A DNA stretch of 64,000 nt from Rossellomorea arthrocnemi (GTDB lineage Bacteria; Bacillota; Bacilli; Bacillales; Bacillaceae_B). The position numbers were made by a program, and so were the translations under genes. The stretch's first letter is position 1. Each line of letters starts with the position of its first letter. The notes beneath the pieces are model-generated. The model made no database searches, was not told the DNA's origin, and saw nothing but the letters and a program-made list of their open reading frames with translations. Positions 34,046 to 42,444 of the stretch are shown piece by piece. The DNA lies in the NCBI RefSeq assembly GCF_904424705.1, contig NZ_CAJGBF010000015.1, forward strand, positions 37,146-101,145, in the 5' to 3' direction.

Positions 34046-34291
34046 ATGATGGTATTGGAGTTAGCTGATATAAAGAGACAATTAAGAAGTTTTTGCAGAA
34101 GAAACCGCACTGCATTAAAGTATACCCATATAGGCAGTTATTCAGCAGAAGAGGTCAGTGACATGATAATCAAATGTGTCGGTGCTGAAGAAATTAAAAG
34201 GGTTTTACATGACATTGAAATAATCAATCAGCGCGGTGGAGACAGCGTAAAATATTTTATGCTGATATTGGAAGGGTTAAAAGCAGCATAA
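34046..34291 (+). CDS. Small unknown protein under c-di-GMP riboswitch control
   Basis: I do not recognise this family. About 81 residues, basic N-terminal half (LADIKRQLRSFCRRNRTALKYTHIGSYSAEEVSDMIIKC) and a helical C-terminal half (EEIKRVLHDIEIINQRGGDSVKYFMLILEGLKAA); no signal peptide or membrane helix. Two adjacent ATGs (34046, 34049) follow a short GAAGG site. It is the only gene between the riboswitch terminator and the next terminator, so the second messenger appears to control this gene alone. Confidence 0.6.
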   Translation: MMVLELADIKRQLRSFCRRNRTALKYTHIGSYSAEEVSDMIIKCVGAEEIKRVLHDIEIINQRGGDSVKYFMLILEGLKAA

Positions 34292-34346
34292 AATGTCGAT
34301 TTCCTTACAGAGATCGGTTGTACATCGCAATTATTTCAGTTTATAC

Positions 34347-34383
34347 AAGGGTCCTTCATTGTAAAGAGGGATCCTTTTTTTAT
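34347..34383 (+). terminator. Terminator after the riboswitch-controlled gene
   Basis: AAGGGTCC / GGATCCTT stem (one G-T pair) followed by TTTTTT. Confidence 0.83.
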
Positions 34384-34534
34384 TTGGACATTCAACAATT
34401 GGACACACATTTCTACTCTCTTTCTGTAATAATTCAATTGAGGGAAACACTATGAGTAGATAACTTGATTGTGGGGTTGAGATTTAAGATACTAATACAT
34501 AATAGGGTATATTTGCTGGATGGGGGGATTGCGA

Positions 34535-34717
34535 ATGACCGGACATTTATTCGAACATCACAAAGCTTTAAAGATACTGGATCCTAAACGGCAAAAACGT
34601 GTGGCAATGTACAAAGTATTAGAATCGCTTCCATTGAATCATGATGATGGTGTGGCAATGGTTAAGTATCATATTGATGTGAGTATCTCCTTTTCTAAAG
34701 GGGGTAGATCCTTTTGA
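34535..34717 (+). CDS. Small hypothetical protein
   Basis: 60-residue basic product (MTGHLFEHHKALKILDPKRQKRVAMYKVLESL...) with no recognised domain. The start at 34535 has GGGGGGA 9 nt upstream; an ATG at 34520 would add five residues but lacks a site. Its stop overlaps the start of the following membrane protein by 4 bp, so the two are translationally coupled, which supports it as a real gene. Confidence 0.55.
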   Translation: MTGHLFEHHKALKILDPKRQKRVAMYKVLESLPLNHDDGVAMVKYHIDVSISFSKGGRSF

Positions 34718-35328
34718 TTGAAAGATGGTACACCATTGGTTCTTTCACGTTCCCATCCTCCTGGGGTGCCGTCATGGCATCGTTCATTTTAACCTTTCTC
34801 CTGCTTTTCTTCTGGAATAAAAAAGCGAGTGACTGGTATTCGAATAGTATTTTTTATTTTGTACTCATCTGGAAGCTCAGTGTAATCATCGTTGATTTTC
34901 AAACGGTCATCGATCACCCTTTTACGGCCGTTTATTTTCATGGGGGCAGAATCGGCTTCTGGCTTGGTTTAATCGGAGCACTTGTGTACGTGTCGTTCAA
35001 AAAAAGGGTTGATCCTACAGATCTGACCATAGCTTGGATCAGCACAGTTGTTTTCTATGAATTCGCATGTCATTTATTGGATGGTGAAATATTGATAGGA
35101 ACCATTCAGTTGATTACTAACGGGTTTCTGTTTGTATTTCTATTGAAAAAAAGTAAGGGACCTCTCCAAGATAAGTGGGCTGTACAATTGGTGACAGTTT
35201 TCACCCTCCTTCAACTCCTTTTCCATTCCATAAATGAAGGATTTGCGTATACAACGATCACTTGGTCGTATTTAATGGTAATGATATATCTTATCTTTTT
35301 CAATCGAAGGAGGAACTACATTGAATAA
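34714..35328 (+). CDS. Integral membrane protein paired with a thioredoxin-like protein
   Basis: 204 residues with about six or seven hydrophobic helices. The short segment YFHGGRIGFWLGLIGALVY recalls prolipoprotein diacylglyceryl transferases, but the rest of that family's motifs are absent, so I leave function open. TTG start with a GGGGGTAG site, overlapping the preceding small gene by 4 bp, and itself overlapping the downstream thioredoxin-like gene by 8 bp. The coupling suggests a joint envelope redox or lipoprotein role. Confidence 0.65.
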   Translation: MIERWYTIGSFTFPSSWGAVMASFILTFLLLFFWNKKASDWYSNSIFYFVLIWKLSVIIVDFQTVIDHPFTAVYFHGGRIGFWLGLIGALVYVSFKKRVDPTDLTIAWISTVVFYEFACHLLDGEILIGTIQLITNGFLFVFLLKKSKGPLQDKWAVQLVTVFTLLQLLFHSINEGFAYTTITWSYLMVMIYLIFFNRRRNYIE

Positions 35329-35902
35329 AAGGAATTTTGCCCTGGCTATCGTCGCCCTGCTGATTGGGATCTTCCTGGTGAACATGTTTCAGGATCAACA
35401 GGAAAAGAAGGCGAAGGAAGAGGCTGCCCAATTAGCTAAAGAGTCCATGGACCTTTCTGATGCGAAGCAAGGGCTTACGAGGGGGGATCGCGCCCCGGAT
35501 TTTGCATTAACTACTTTAGACGGGGAAGAAGTCAATCTCTCCGACTATCGAGGAAAGAAGGTGATCGTGAATTTCTGGGCAACCTGGTGCCCGCCATGTA
35601 AGGCGGAAATGCCGCATATGGAGAAGTACTATGAAAAAAATTCAAAAAAGGAAAATGTCGAAATCCTGGCGGTCAATCTGACTTCACAGGATGACGGGAA
35701 GAAGGCTGTCGAGCAATTTGTCGATGGTTATAAACTCACTTTCCCGATTCTAATGGATGAAAAAGGTGATGTCGGTGACCAATATCGTGCATTCACGATT
35801 CCCACCACCTATATGATCGACACCAACGGCATCATCCAACACAAAATCCTCGGCCCCATGAACGAAGACATGATGGGTAAAATGATCCAACAAATGGAAT
35901 AA
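35321..35902 (+). CDS. TlpA/ResA-like membrane-anchored thiol-disulfide oxidoreductase
   Basis: 193 residues. One N-terminal helix (about 5-25) anchors an extracytoplasmic thioredoxin fold with the CPPC active site in FWATWCPPCKAEMP, the ResA/StoA signature, and the cis-proline region FTIPTTYMID. Relatives reduce apocytochrome c or maintain thiols in sporulation. TTG start behind GAAGGAGG, overlapping the upstream membrane gene. ResA proper is usually beside resBC; here it is not, so StoA/YneN-like roles are equally possible. Confidence 0.88.
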   Translation: MNKRNFALAIVALLIGIFLVNMFQDQQEKKAKEEAAQLAKESMDLSDAKQGLTRGDRAPDFALTTLDGEEVNLSDYRGKKVIVNFWATWCPPCKAEMPHMEKYYEKNSKKENVEILAVNLTSQDDGKKAVEQFVDGYKLTFPILMDEKGDVGDQYRAFTIPTTYMIDTNGIIQHKILGPMNEDMMGKMIQQME

Positions 35903-35905
35903 TGG

Positions 35906-35920
35906 GAGGGACGGACCTTG
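35906..35920. repeat. Single half-site of the GGGACGGACC family
   Basis: GAGGGACGGACCTTG, 4 bp after the thioredoxin-like gene and 67 bp before the DUF302 gene; no inverted partner. Confidence 0.75.
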
Positions 35921-35986
35921 AGAAGGATGTTTCATTACATACGCTATGAGGTATAGGTAACGAGGATGAAAAGGGGGAGATAGAAT

Positions 35987-36367
35987 ATGTTCCACTACAC
36001 AAAAGAGGTTTCGATGAATGTGAACGAGGCGGTAGCTGCAGTAGAGACGGCTTTGAAAGAGGAAAGCTTTGGCGTCCTGTGGAATCTTGATCTTGCCGGG
36101 AAGCTTCACGATAAAGGACTCGATTTCCACGAAGAAGTAGTCGTACTGGAAGTGTGCAACCCCAACGAAGCGAAAAAGGTACTGGAAGAAAGTATGCTCG
36201 TAAGTTATTTCCTGCCTTGTAAAGTAACGGTATACACGGAAGGCGGAACAACGAAGATCGGTATGGCGAAACCGAGCAAGCTGATTGAGATGGTGGACAA
36301 TGATGCATTAAAACGGTTGGCATTGGATATTGAAAATCGTTTGATAGGGTGTTTAGAAAACGTATGA
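35987..36367 (+). CDS. DUF302 protein
   Basis: 126-residue DUF302 protein, a small alpha/beta fold of unknown role. Typical family segments are AVAAVETALKEESFGVLWNLD, VVLEVCNPNEAKKVLEESMLVSYFLPCKVTVY and GTTKIGMAKPSKLIEMV with the conserved cysteine before the LPC strand. GGGGGAG lies 10 nt before the ATG. It stands alone. Confidence 0.88.
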   Translation: MFHYTKEVSMNVNEAVAAVETALKEESFGVLWNLDLAGKLHDKGLDFHEEVVVLEVCNPNEAKKVLEESMLVSYFLPCKVTVYTEGGTTKIGMAKPSKLIEMVDNDALKRLALDIENRLIGCLENV

Positions 36368-36495
36368 CAGATGGGAACCTGTTGCGAAAGAGCGGCGGGT
36401 TCTTTTTTATGTCATCCAATACCTCCTACTCCTCACAATCTTCTGAATATGGTACACTTTTAAAAATACATAGATTCAGGAAGGATGACGGGAAT

Positions 36496-37635
36496 ATGAA
36501 ATTCACCACCAAAGTCGTACATAGTCAGCTGAAAGGGACAGAAGAAATCCGAAGTAAGACCACACCGATCTACCAGACGTCTGCGTTTTCTTTTACGTCA
36601 CTTGAGGAGCTTGAAGGTTTTTATGAAGGCAAGTCCCCTTATCTTTATACAAGAACGGGTAATCCAAACACGGATGAGCTTGGGAAGATGATAGCAGACT
36701 TGGAAGGTGCTCCTGCAGGTGTCGCCACGTCTTCGGGGTTATCAGCTATACTGGTCGGAATCCTGGCAGTTGTACAGGCAGGGGATCATATCATTGCAGC
36801 AGAGGATTTATACGGGGGGACCTTCCATATGCTGAAAGAAGAGCTGAAATCATTCGGCATCTCGACAACTTTCGTTGACTTTACGAGTGAGGAAGAAATT
36901 GAGGCAGCGATTACCCCGCAAACGAAACTTCTATACAGCGAAACAGTCACAAACCCATTTATGCGTGTAGAAGATATTGCAAGTATGAAGACCGTTGCTG
37001 AGAAGCATAACCTAAAAACGATGATCGACAACACGTTTGCCACCCCATTTCTCCGGCAGCCTTTCCTGGAAGGGGTCGATCTGGTGGCTCACAGTGCAAC
37101 GAAATATATCGGGGGGCATAGTGACATCACCGCGGGGGTAGTCGTGGGACACGAAGAACTGGTACAAAAAGCAAGAGAAAAGGTCGTCAACATCGGTTCG
37201 AACTTAAGTCCATTCGAAGCCTGGCTCACATGCCGCGGGGCGAAAACAATGGCACTTCGGGTGGGCACCCAGGCGGGGAACGCCAGGACCCTTGCCGACG
37301 AACTGCGAGATAATGAACAGGTGAAGTCGGTTTACTATCCAACCGATTTATCCGATAAAGGGAATGGAGCGATCGTCACCATTGAACTTGAGCCTGCATG
37401 TAATATTAGTGCCTTCTTTAAGTCTCTGGGTTGGATCAAGATCATTCCGTCCCTTGCCGGTGTAGAAACAACGGTTTCGTATCCATTGGGGACCTCTCAC
37501 CGGGCCCTTCCGAAAGAAGCACAGGAGAAGCTTGGCATCAACACCCATGTGGTACGCATATCGTTAGGTATCGAGGATGGTGAAGACATCGTCGCTCAGT
37601 TTAACGAAGCGATAACAGCTTCACTGAAAAAATAA
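36496..37635 (+). CDS. Cystathionine gamma-synthase/lyase-family PLP enzyme
   Basis: 379-residue Cys/Met-metabolism enzyme. The PLP-binding lysine is in VAHSATKYIGGHSDITAG, with the YTRTGNPNT and SETVTNPFMRVEDI motifs. Length and sequence fit the gamma-synthase/MetI and gamma-lyase/MetC group; which reaction it catalyses cannot be settled by eye. ATG 36496 follows GGAAGGATGACGGGA. It precedes the S-box and the acetylhomoserine sulfhydrylase gene, so a role in methionine or cysteine interconversion is likely. Confidence 0.88.
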   Translation: MKFTTKVVHSQLKGTEEIRSKTTPIYQTSAFSFTSLEELEGFYEGKSPYLYTRTGNPNTDELGKMIADLEGAPAGVATSSGLSAILVGILAVVQAGDHIIAAEDLYGGTFHMLKEELKSFGISTTFVDFTSEEEIEAAITPQTKLLYSETVTNPFMRVEDIASMKTVAEKHNLKTMIDNTFATPFLRQPFLEGVDLVAHSATKYIGGHSDITAGVVVGHEELVQKAREKVVNIGSNLSPFEAWLTCRGAKTMALRVGTQAGNARTLADELRDNEQVKSVYYPTDLSDKGNGAIVTIELEPACNISAFFKSLGWIKIIPSLAGVETTVSYPLGTSHRALPKEAQEKLGINTHVVRISLGIEDGEDIVAQFNEAITASLKK

Positions 37636-37653
37636 AAAATTCTGAAAATACAC

Positions 37654-37683
37654 TTGACGTTAAGACCGGTTACCCTTTATAAT
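37654..37683 (+). promoter_or_regulatory. Sigma-A promoter of the S-box transcript
   Basis: TTGACG (37654-37659), 18 nt, TATAAT (37678-37683). Confidence 0.75.
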
Positions 37684-37723
37684 TCATCTCAACGCACAAA
37701 TTTTTTACATTGACAACTACATG

Positions 37724-37843
37724 CTCTTATCCAGAGAGGTGGAGGGACTAGGCCCGATGAAACCCGGCAACCTTCATGTACGCATTTATGCGTCACATGA
37801 AAAGGTGCTAATTCCTGCAGGCGATCAGCCTGAAAGATAAGAG
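37724..37843 (+). promoter_or_regulatory. SAM-I (S-box) riboswitch
   Basis: P1 is CTCTTAT / ATAAGAG (37724-37730 and 37837-37843). Inside are the conserved blocks CAGAGAGGTGGAGGGACT, GGCCCGATGAAACCCGGCAACC, AAAGGTGCTAATTCCTGCAG and CAGCCTGAAAGATAAG. SAM binding favours the terminator at 37863 and shuts off the sulfhydrylase-homoserine acetyltransferase genes downstream. Confidence 0.97.
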
Positions 37844-37862
37844 GAGGACCCTATTAAATTAG

Positions 37863-37895
37863 ACCCTCTTCTTAGGAAGAGGGTTTTTTATTTTT
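37863..37895 (+). terminator. S-box expression-platform terminator
   Basis: ACCCTCTTC / GAAGAGGGT stem with TTAG loop, followed by TTTTTTATTTTT. The upstream AAGAGGAGGACCC can pair with its left arm as antiterminator. Confidence 0.93.
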
Positions 37896-38024
37896 ACCTC
37901 TTCTATCTTCCTAGAAACACTCGTTATGCCTTTGCAGTCAGGAGCTGAAAAAGCTTCTGCTCAACCGCAGCAAGTCACACAAACCCAATCCAAATCCAAA
38001 AAAACATTTCAGGAGGAATTACCA

Positions 38025-39320
38025 ATGACAAAATCATTCGATTTCGACACTCTGCTTCTTCACGGCGGCCAGGAGCCGGATCCATCCACAGGATCAAGAG
38101 CGGTACCCATTTATCAAACGACATCCTATGTTTTCGACAACAGTGACCATGCAGCGAAACTATTCGCACTTGAAGAACCGGGGAATATTTACACCCGAAT
38201 CATGAATCCGACGGTGGATGTGCTGGAGAAGCGCCTTGCCCTTTTAGAAGGAGGTATTGGAGCTCTTGGGGTTTCATCCGGAATGGCGGCGATCTCCTTA
38301 TCGATTTTAAATATAGCCGGTGCAGGGGATGAAATCGTGGCAGCCACGAATCTCTATGGTGGAACGTATAATTTATTCTCTACCACTCTGCCGAAATACG
38401 GCATCAAGGTTCATTTCGTTGATCCGACTGACCCTGAGAATTTCCGTAAGGCGATTACCCCGAAAACGAAAGCAGTATTTGCCGAGACGATCGGGAACCC
38501 AAGCCTCCACGTGCTGGATATCGAGGCAGTAGCGAAAGTGGCCCATGACAACCATATCCCTCTCATCATCGATAACACATTTGCCACTCCATACGTGTGT
38601 AAGCCGATTGAGTGGGGGGCAGATATCGTCATCCATTCTGCAACAAAATGGATCGGCGGACATGGTACGGCGATTGGGGGAGTCGTCATTGACGGTGGTC
38701 AGTTTGATTGGAATCATGAAAAATTCCCGGGATTCACGGAAGAAGATAGAAGCTATAATGGACTGCGCTACGCACAGGATGTGGGAGCAGCCGCGTTTAT
38801 TACAAAATTAAGAGTGCAGCTGCTTCGCGACCTCGGGGCTTGCTTAAGTCCACAGAACGCATTTCTGTTATTGCAGGGATTGGAAACCCTGCACCTCAGG
38901 ATTGAACGTCACACAGAGAATGCGCTGAAGATTGCGGAGCACTTGGATCAGCACAGCGGTGTGGCGTGGGTGTCGTATCCGGGTCTTCCACAGCACCCAT
39001 CCCATGCACTTGCGGAAAAATATTTAAAAAATGGAGCTGGTTCTATCGTTGTGTTTGGCATAAAAGGGGGAAGGGATTCAGGGCGGGAAGTAGTCGATAA
39101 TATTTCCCTCTGGTCACATGTAGCCAACGTAGGGGATGCGAAGTCATTGATCATCCATCCTGCTTCCACGACTCACCAGCAATTGAACGATCAGGAAATC
39201 CGTGCCACCGGTGTAACCGAGGATCTTGTGAGGCTTTCTGTTGGATTGGAATCTGCGAAGGATTTGATCGAGGATCTGGATCATGCCATCGAAGTTGCAC
39301 TGGAAACGTCCCGGGTATAA
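38025..39320 (+). CDS. O-acetylhomoserine sulfhydrylase
   Basis: 431-residue PLP enzyme that makes homocysteine directly from O-acetylhomoserine and sulfide. The size of about 430 and the motifs [36 protein letters not shown]-like [22 protein letters not shown], the PLP lysine in [12 protein letters not shown], and the terminal [20 protein letters not shown] fit MetY. ATG 38025 follows AGGAGGAATTACCA. It lies between the S-box and the homoserine acetyltransferase gene that supplies its substrate. Confidence 0.94.
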   Translation: MTKSFDFDTLLLHGGQEPDPSTGSRAVPIYQTTSYVFDNSDHAAKLFALEEPGNIYTRIMNPTVDVLEKRLALLEGGIGALGVSSGMAAISLSILNIAGAGDEIVAATNLYGGTYNLFSTTLPKYGIKVHFVDPTDPENFRKAITPKTKAVFAETIGNPSLHVLDIEAVAKVAHDNHIPLIIDNTFATPYVCKPIEWGADIVIHSATKWIGGHGTAIGGVVIDGGQFDWNHEKFPGFTEEDRSYNGLRYAQDVGAAAFITKLRVQLLRDLGACLSPQNAFLLLQGLETLHLRIERHTENALKIAEHLDQHSGVAWVSYPGLPQHPSHALAEKYLKNGAGSIVVFGIKGGRDSGREVVDNISLWSHVANVGDAKSLIIHPASTTHQQLNDQEIRATGVTEDLVRLSVGLESAKDLIEDLDHAIEVALETSRV

Positions 39321-39410
39321 GGGAGATGTTTTGGGGATAACGGTACGAAAACTAACTATAGGTCCTCCGGGGACTGTGAAAGAGAGATATGAGCGAAAAT
39401 CTGATTTTAT

Positions 39411-39483
39411 CAGCGGAATTTCCAATATATCAGCGAAACCGTCCCTTTTAACAGCGGAATTTCGGGTTTATCAGCGAACCCGC
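39411..39483. repeat. Short imperfect direct repeats (ATCAGCG units)
   Basis: Four related units, (T)ATCAGCGGAATTTCC, TATATCAGCGAAACCG, AACAGCGGAATTTCGG and TTATCAGCGAACCC, follow each other between the sulfhydrylase and metX genes. No hairpin with T-run is seen in this gap. Confidence 0.6.
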
Positions 39484-39595
39484 TGCAGACCCGTCCAATT
39501 AAAAGGAACGTATTCGTGAAGCATAGTACAAGAACGGCATGCAAAATAATGGGGTTTCTAAAACCCATAACAACACCAAAAAAGGAGGTGGAGGA

Positions 39596-40669
39596 ATGGA
39601 GAATTCATATTCGTACGAAGTAAGCTCCATTACCATCCCATCCCTCGCATTAGAGTCAGGCACCACGTTGCAAAATGTAAATCTGGCGTATGAACGGACA
39701 GGAAATAAGGAAGGACCCGTCATCCTCATTTGTCATGCTCTCACTGGTACCCACATAGTCAAGGGGACGAGTGAAGACCGCGGCTGGTGGGATGGGATGA
39801 TCGGGACCCGGTCGTATATAGATACCGATGTATTCAACGTGATCGCCTTTAATGTATTAGGAGGATGCGAAGGCAGTACGGGGCCGGCGTCTACCAATCC
39901 GGAAACGGGAGATCGATATGGTCCTGACTTTCCGCACATTTCTATCAGGGACATGGTCCATGCCCAATTTGAAGCGCTCAAACAGCTCTCCGTCGATCAC
40001 ATCGAAGCGGTGATCGGAGGTTCATTGGGAGGAATGCAGGCCCTTGAATGGGGGGCTCTGTATCCTTCCTATCTTTCTAAGGTATTCGCCCTTGCCGTCT
40101 CACCAGCCTTAAACGATTACGGTCTTGCCTTTAATCACATCGGCATCACAGCGATTGAAGAGGATCCCGACTTTCATGGGGGACACTATCCCAAAGGGGC
40201 CACTTTAAAAGGGTTAGAGATTGCCAGAATGGTTGGGATGGTGACGTACCGGACCCAGGAATTATTTGATCAGCGTTTTCAGCGGGAGAGGACAAATGAG
40301 CAATACAATGTAGAAAGTTATCTAGATTATCAAGGAAAGAAACTGGGAAAGCGATTTGATCCGAACAGCTACCTTACCCTGCTTAAAGCCATGAATTCCC
40401 ACGATATCGGCAGAGATAGAGGAGGAGTAAGGAAAGTAGCTGATTCGTATCCGTGCGAACTGATTTCCATCAGCTATGAGGGAGACCTGATATATTCCCC
40501 TCAGTATTTAAAAGATTTCACCAAACAAGTTTTAAAGGGTGAGCATTACTATATCCCGACAGCATTCGGTCATGACGGGTTTCTTGTGGAATTTGAAAAA
40601 TGGGGGGGGATCATCTCTTCCCATCTAAAGAACCATCAAGTCAAAAGGATGGTTTCGGGTATTAAATAA
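39596..40669 (+). CDS. metX: Homoserine O-acetyltransferase
   Basis: 357-residue alpha/beta hydrolase-fold enzyme that acetylates homoserine with acetyl-CoA. The nucleophile serine is in GGSLGGMQALEWGALYP; the acid and base are seen in SYEGDLIYSP and FGHDGFLVE. N-terminal CHALTGT carries the oxyanion region. ATG 39596 follows AAAGGAGGTGGAGGA. It forms the second step partner of the adjacent sulfhydrylase and is probably within the S-box regulon. Confidence 0.93.
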   Translation: MENSYSYEVSSITIPSLALESGTTLQNVNLAYERTGNKEGPVILICHALTGTHIVKGTSEDRGWWDGMIGTRSYIDTDVFNVIAFNVLGGCEGSTGPASTNPETGDRYGPDFPHISIRDMVHAQFEALKQLSVDHIEAVIGGSLGGMQALEWGALYPSYLSKVFALAVSPALNDYGLAFNHIGITAIEEDPDFHGGHYPKGATLKGLEIARMVGMVTYRTQELFDQRFQRERTNEQYNVESYLDYQGKKLGKRFDPNSYLTLLKAMNSHDIGRDRGGVRKVADSYPCELISISYEGDLIYSPQYLKDFTKQVLKGEHYYIPTAFGHDGFLVEFEKWGGIISSHLKNHQVKRMVSGIK

Positions 40670-40720
40670 TCTTCTGCTAATCATAACTCGTCCCCTACAG
40701 GCATATAGTTAGGTAAGCAA

Positions 40721-40765
40721 AGACATCGCACCGCCTTAGCGCGTTTTTGTGTGATGTCTTTTTTC
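40721..40765 (+). terminator. Terminator of the methionine operon
   Basis: AGACATCGCAC / GTGTGATGTCT stem followed by TTTTTT. Confidence 0.87.
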
Positions 40766-40843
40766 GTTGGACGGAGCAGCGAGGGTCTTCATCGTGCTGC
40801 TTTAATCCATACCATAGACTATTGACAAGCTGGAGGGGAATAT

Positions 40844-42295
40844 ATGGAGTGGACGGGCAGAAAGCTCATCATCACCATCATCATTAGCATGCTGATTGGT
40901 GCAGGAGGAATGTATGGCGGCTTGGAGTGGACAGGCGGGGCAGGGGACGAGCTTGCTCAGTTTGACGGCAAAGGGGAGGTCAATGATAAGCTCCACAAGG
41001 TGGAAGTCGCTTATGATCTGATCAGCGATAAGTTCTTCCAGGATGTAGACAAAGGACAGTTGGTCGAAGGTGCGATCCAGGGGATGCTGAAAACCTTGGA
41101 CGATCCGTATTCTGTCTACATGAACGCCGAGACCGCGTCTCAATTTAATGATGCTCTGGATTCATCCTTTGAAGGAATCGGGGCAGAGGTCACGATCATG
41201 GACGGGAAACTGGTCATCGTGGCGCCTTTTAAAAATTCACCTGCTGAAAAAGCCGGGCTGAAACCTAATGACCGCATCATCAAGGTGGATGGGAACAGCA
41301 TTGACGGCCTTGATCTTTATGAAGCAACGTTGAAAATCAGAGGTAAGAAGGGTACAGAGGTTAAGTTGGAAATTACGAGAGAGGGGCTTTCTGATCCAAT
41401 CGAAGTGTCTGTAAAACGGGATGATATTCCGGTTGAAACGGTGATTTCGGATGTGAAGGAAGTAGATGGGAAAAAGACAGGCTATATCCAGATCACTACT
41501 TTCTCTGAAAATACCGCCGCCGATTTTAAAAAGCAGCTGGCCGAACTGGAGAAGAAAAAGGTAGAAGGGTTGATTCTGGATGTGAGGGGTAATCCCGGCG
41601 GACTCCTTTCCAGTGTGGAAGATATCCTTAAACAGTTCGTCACAGAGAAAAAACCATATGTCCAAATCCAGGAACGAAGTGGAGAGGTGCTGAAATCCTT
41701 CTCCAATAGCAAAGAAAGAAAAGCCTACCCGGTGGTGGTTCTCATCGATGAGGGCAGTGCATCCGCATCAGAAATCCTTGCCGGTGCCCTGAAAGAGGCG
41801 GAGGGATATCCGCTGATCGGGACGAAGAGCTTTGGTAAAGGAACCGTGCAACAGGCAGTGCCGATGGGGGACGGCAGCAATATTAAACTGACGATGTTCA
41901 AATGGCTGACACCGAACGGGAATTGGATTCATAAGAAAGGGATCAAACCGGATATCCCGGTCAGACAACCATCCTATTTCTATGCCCATCCACTTCAGGT
42001 AGAAAAACCATTGAAAGAAGGCGCAAACAACGAACAAGTGCAAAACGCCCAGGAAATGCTGCAAGGGTTAGGCTTTTCCCTGGATCGGGTCGATGGGTAT
42101 TTCAGTAAGAAAACGACAAAAGCCGTAAAGGATTTCCAAATACAAGAAAGCCTGGACGTCACGGGTGTCATCGATGCCAAGACCGGTGAGAGGCTGCAGG
42201 AAGAAATATTCGAGGCAGTACAGGATGAAAAGAATGATCTACAGCTGCAGGCAGCCATGGAGTATATTGAGCGCACAGGGAAAAAGAATCAATAA
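40844..42295 (+). CDS. ctpB: CtpB-type S41 carboxy-terminal processing protease
   Basis: 483-residue membrane-anchored serine protease. One N-terminal helix (about 8-28), a PDZ domain (FEGIGAEVTIMDGKLVIVAPFKNSPAEKAGLKPNDRIIKVDG), the S41 core with nucleophile serine and lysine in DEGSASASEILAGALKEAEGYPLIGTKSFGKGTVQ, and a C-terminal peptidoglycan-binding domain (NAQEMLQGLGFSLDRVDGYFSKKTTKAVKDFQ). CtpB signals in sporulation by cleaving SpoIVFA. ATG follows GGAGGGGAATAT. It is near minJ as in B. subtilis. Confidence 0.94.
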   Translation: MEWTGRKLIITIIISMLIGAGGMYGGLEWTGGAGDELAQFDGKGEVNDKLHKVEVAYDLISDKFFQDVDKGQLVEGAIQGMLKTLDDPYSVYMNAETASQFNDALDSSFEGIGAEVTIMDGKLVIVAPFKNSPAEKAGLKPNDRIIKVDGNSIDGLDLYEATLKIRGKKGTEVKLEITREGLSDPIEVSVKRDDIPVETVISDVKEVDGKKTGYIQITTFSENTAADFKKQLAELEKKKVEGLILDVRGNPGGLLSSVEDILKQFVTEKKPYVQIQERSGEVLKSFSNSKERKAYPVVVLIDEGSASASEILAGALKEAEGYPLIGTKSFGKGTVQQAVPMGDGSNIKLTMFKWLTPNGNWIHKKGIKPDIPVRQPSYFYAHPLQVEKPLKEGANNEQVQNAQEMLQGLGFSLDRVDGYFSKKTTKAVKDFQIQESLDVTGVIDAKTGERLQEEIFEAVQDEKNDLQLQAAMEYIERTGKKNQ

Positions 42296-42303
42296 TGTAT
42301 TGG

Positions 42304-42334
42304 GACCTCTCTTTAGGGAGAGGTCTCTTTTTTT
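42304..42334 (+). terminator. Terminator of ctpB
   Basis: GACCTCTC / GAGAGGTC stem followed by TCTTTTTTT. Confidence 0.9.
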
Positions 42335-42444
42335 GTGAGACATATGATTCATTTCTGCTTTTTCAAGCGGAGAATGCGCACTCATTTCTTTCATCTATCT
42401 ATTATAATAATGACCCTCAAATTAATAGAAAGGAGAATGATAGA

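Noticed and set aside
34714..35328. Calling the membrane protein a prolipoprotein diacylglyceryl transferase
   Set aside because: Only one short glycine-rich segment is similar; the catalytic His/Arg motifs and length do not fit.
36349..36495. Extension of the cystathionine synthase-like protein upstream of 36496
   Set aside because: It would overlap the DUF302 gene and has no family similarity; ATG 36496 gives the usual 379 residues.
37926..38024. N-terminal extension or leader peptide before the acetylhomoserine sulfhydrylase
   Set aside because: The ATG at 37926 lacks a ribosome site, and the enzyme family begins at the ATG behind AGGAGG at 38025.
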